Shown piece by piece: positions 5,170 to 5,391 of a DNA stretch of 5,391 nucleotides (position 1 is the first letter of the stretch; every line of letters begins with the position of its first letter). The stretch is from Flavobacteriales bacterium. GTDB taxonomy: Bacteria > Bacteroidota > Bacteroidia > Flavobacteriales_D > Sanyastnellaceae. Made by a program: the position numbers and the translations under genes. Below the pieces are notes generated by a model, which saw only the letters and a list, made by a program, of their open reading frames with translations, made no database searches and was not told where the DNA came from. Location: the NCBI GenBank assembly GCA_027488055.1, contig JAIYCK010000257.1:1-5391 (forward strand). The letters run 5' to 3'.

Positions 5170-5391
5170 GTGATACAGCATCAACCACACGACATATTGT
5201 TCAAGTATTGGGGACATTCCCAATTTCGGCCCATGCAAGAGAACATCGTGCAAGGTGCTTTGGATGGCCGCGACGTGATGGCCTTGTTGCCAACAGGTGG
5301 CGGCAAATCGATTTGCTTTCAGGTACCAGCACTCTGCATGGACGGAGTATGCGTGGTAGTATCTCCACTCATGGCGCTGATGCAAGATCAA
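5170..5391 (+). CDS. recQ: RecQ-family ATP-dependent DNA helicase (N-terminal part, 3' end outside window)
   Basis: Superfamily 2 3'-to-5' DNA helicase acting in recombination and repair of stalled or broken replication forks. The 74 visible residues carry helicase motif 0 in KYWGHSQFRPMQ (12-23), with the Gln that contacts adenine at Q23; motif I (Walker A) LLPTGGGKS (39-47), with nucleotide-binding K46; and motif Ia VVVSPLMALMQDQ (62-74) at the window edge. Family members are roughly 600-730 residues, so DEAH, helicase C, zinc-binding and HRDC regions lie beyond the window. Start: homology begins near PHDILFKYW, and the only suitable upstream codon is GTG at 5170, just after an in-frame TAG at 5161-5163. 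TTG at 5197 is possible, while ATG at 5233 would fall within motif 0. No Shine-Dalgarno is visible. It has the same direction as the glycan pair but is separated from it by 258 bases and a hairpin, so it is probably a separate unit. Confidence 0.92.
   Translation, partial: MIQHQPHDILFKYWGHSQFRPMQENIVQGALDGRDVMALLPTGGGKSICFQVPALCMDGVCVVVSPLMALMQDQ

Noticed and set aside
5110..5391. Open minus-strand frame of 93 codons at the right edge
   Set aside because: It lies opposite the recQ N-terminus, which has clear helicase motifs; the minus-strand product is rich in His, Trp and Tyr without recognisable motifs.
1..5391. tRNA/rRNA genes, CRISPR arrays, insertion sequences, phage or toxin-antitoxin genes
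   Set aside because: No cloverleaf, spaced direct-repeat array, transposase motif or small coupled gene pair is visible on either strand.

Overview
The window looks like a chromosomal housekeeping region of a member of the Bacteroidota. The evidence is the ClpC type with an acidic linker, start codons without Shine-Dalgarno sequences, a TAnnTTTG-type -7 promoter element ahead of clpC, and an aminotransferase/sugar-phosphate transferase pair resembling the Bacteroides WcfR/WcfS type. Base composition looks balanced to slightly AT-rich. I do not assign a genus. Nothing points to phage, plasmid, transposon, CRISPR or recent transfer.

Layout, left to right: (1) bases 1-1919, minus strand, the first 639 codons of clpC, whose 3' end lies beyond the left edge; (2) a 382-base divergent intergenic region with a candidate clpC promoter, a 7-base tandem repeat, a 10-base spaced inverted repeat and a ten-codon mini-ORF ending 2 bases before aat; (3) bases 2302-3042, plus strand, aat, leucyl/phenylalanyl-tRNA--protein transferase; (4) bases 3101-4324, a DegT/DnrJ/EryC1/StrS sugar aminotransferase, followed with a 4-base ATGA overlap by (5) bases 4321-4911, a small membrane phosphoglycosyl transferase; (6) a 258-base intergenic region with a GC-rich hairpin, a T7GG/CCA7 inverted repeat and a GGTTAA-N6-TTAACC palindrome; (7) bases 5170-5391, plus strand, the first 74 codons of recQ from a probable GTG start, truncated by the right edge.

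Two functional modules can be read. clpC and aat are divergently transcribed neighbours. Aat adds Leu or Phe to protein N-termini, and the ClpS/Clp-ATPase/ClpP machinery degrades such proteins, so the pair suggests an N-degron proteolysis unit. The aminotransferase and phosphoglycosyl transferase form a two-gene glycan-initiation module: the first would make a UDP-4-amino-4,6-dideoxy sugar and the second would load a sugar phosphate onto undecaprenyl phosphate. No dehydratase, flippase or further glycosyltransferase is present in the window. I see no convincing wholly undescribed system; the most interesting points are the clpC-aat pairing, the compact initiation pair, and the inverted repeats between that pair and recQ.
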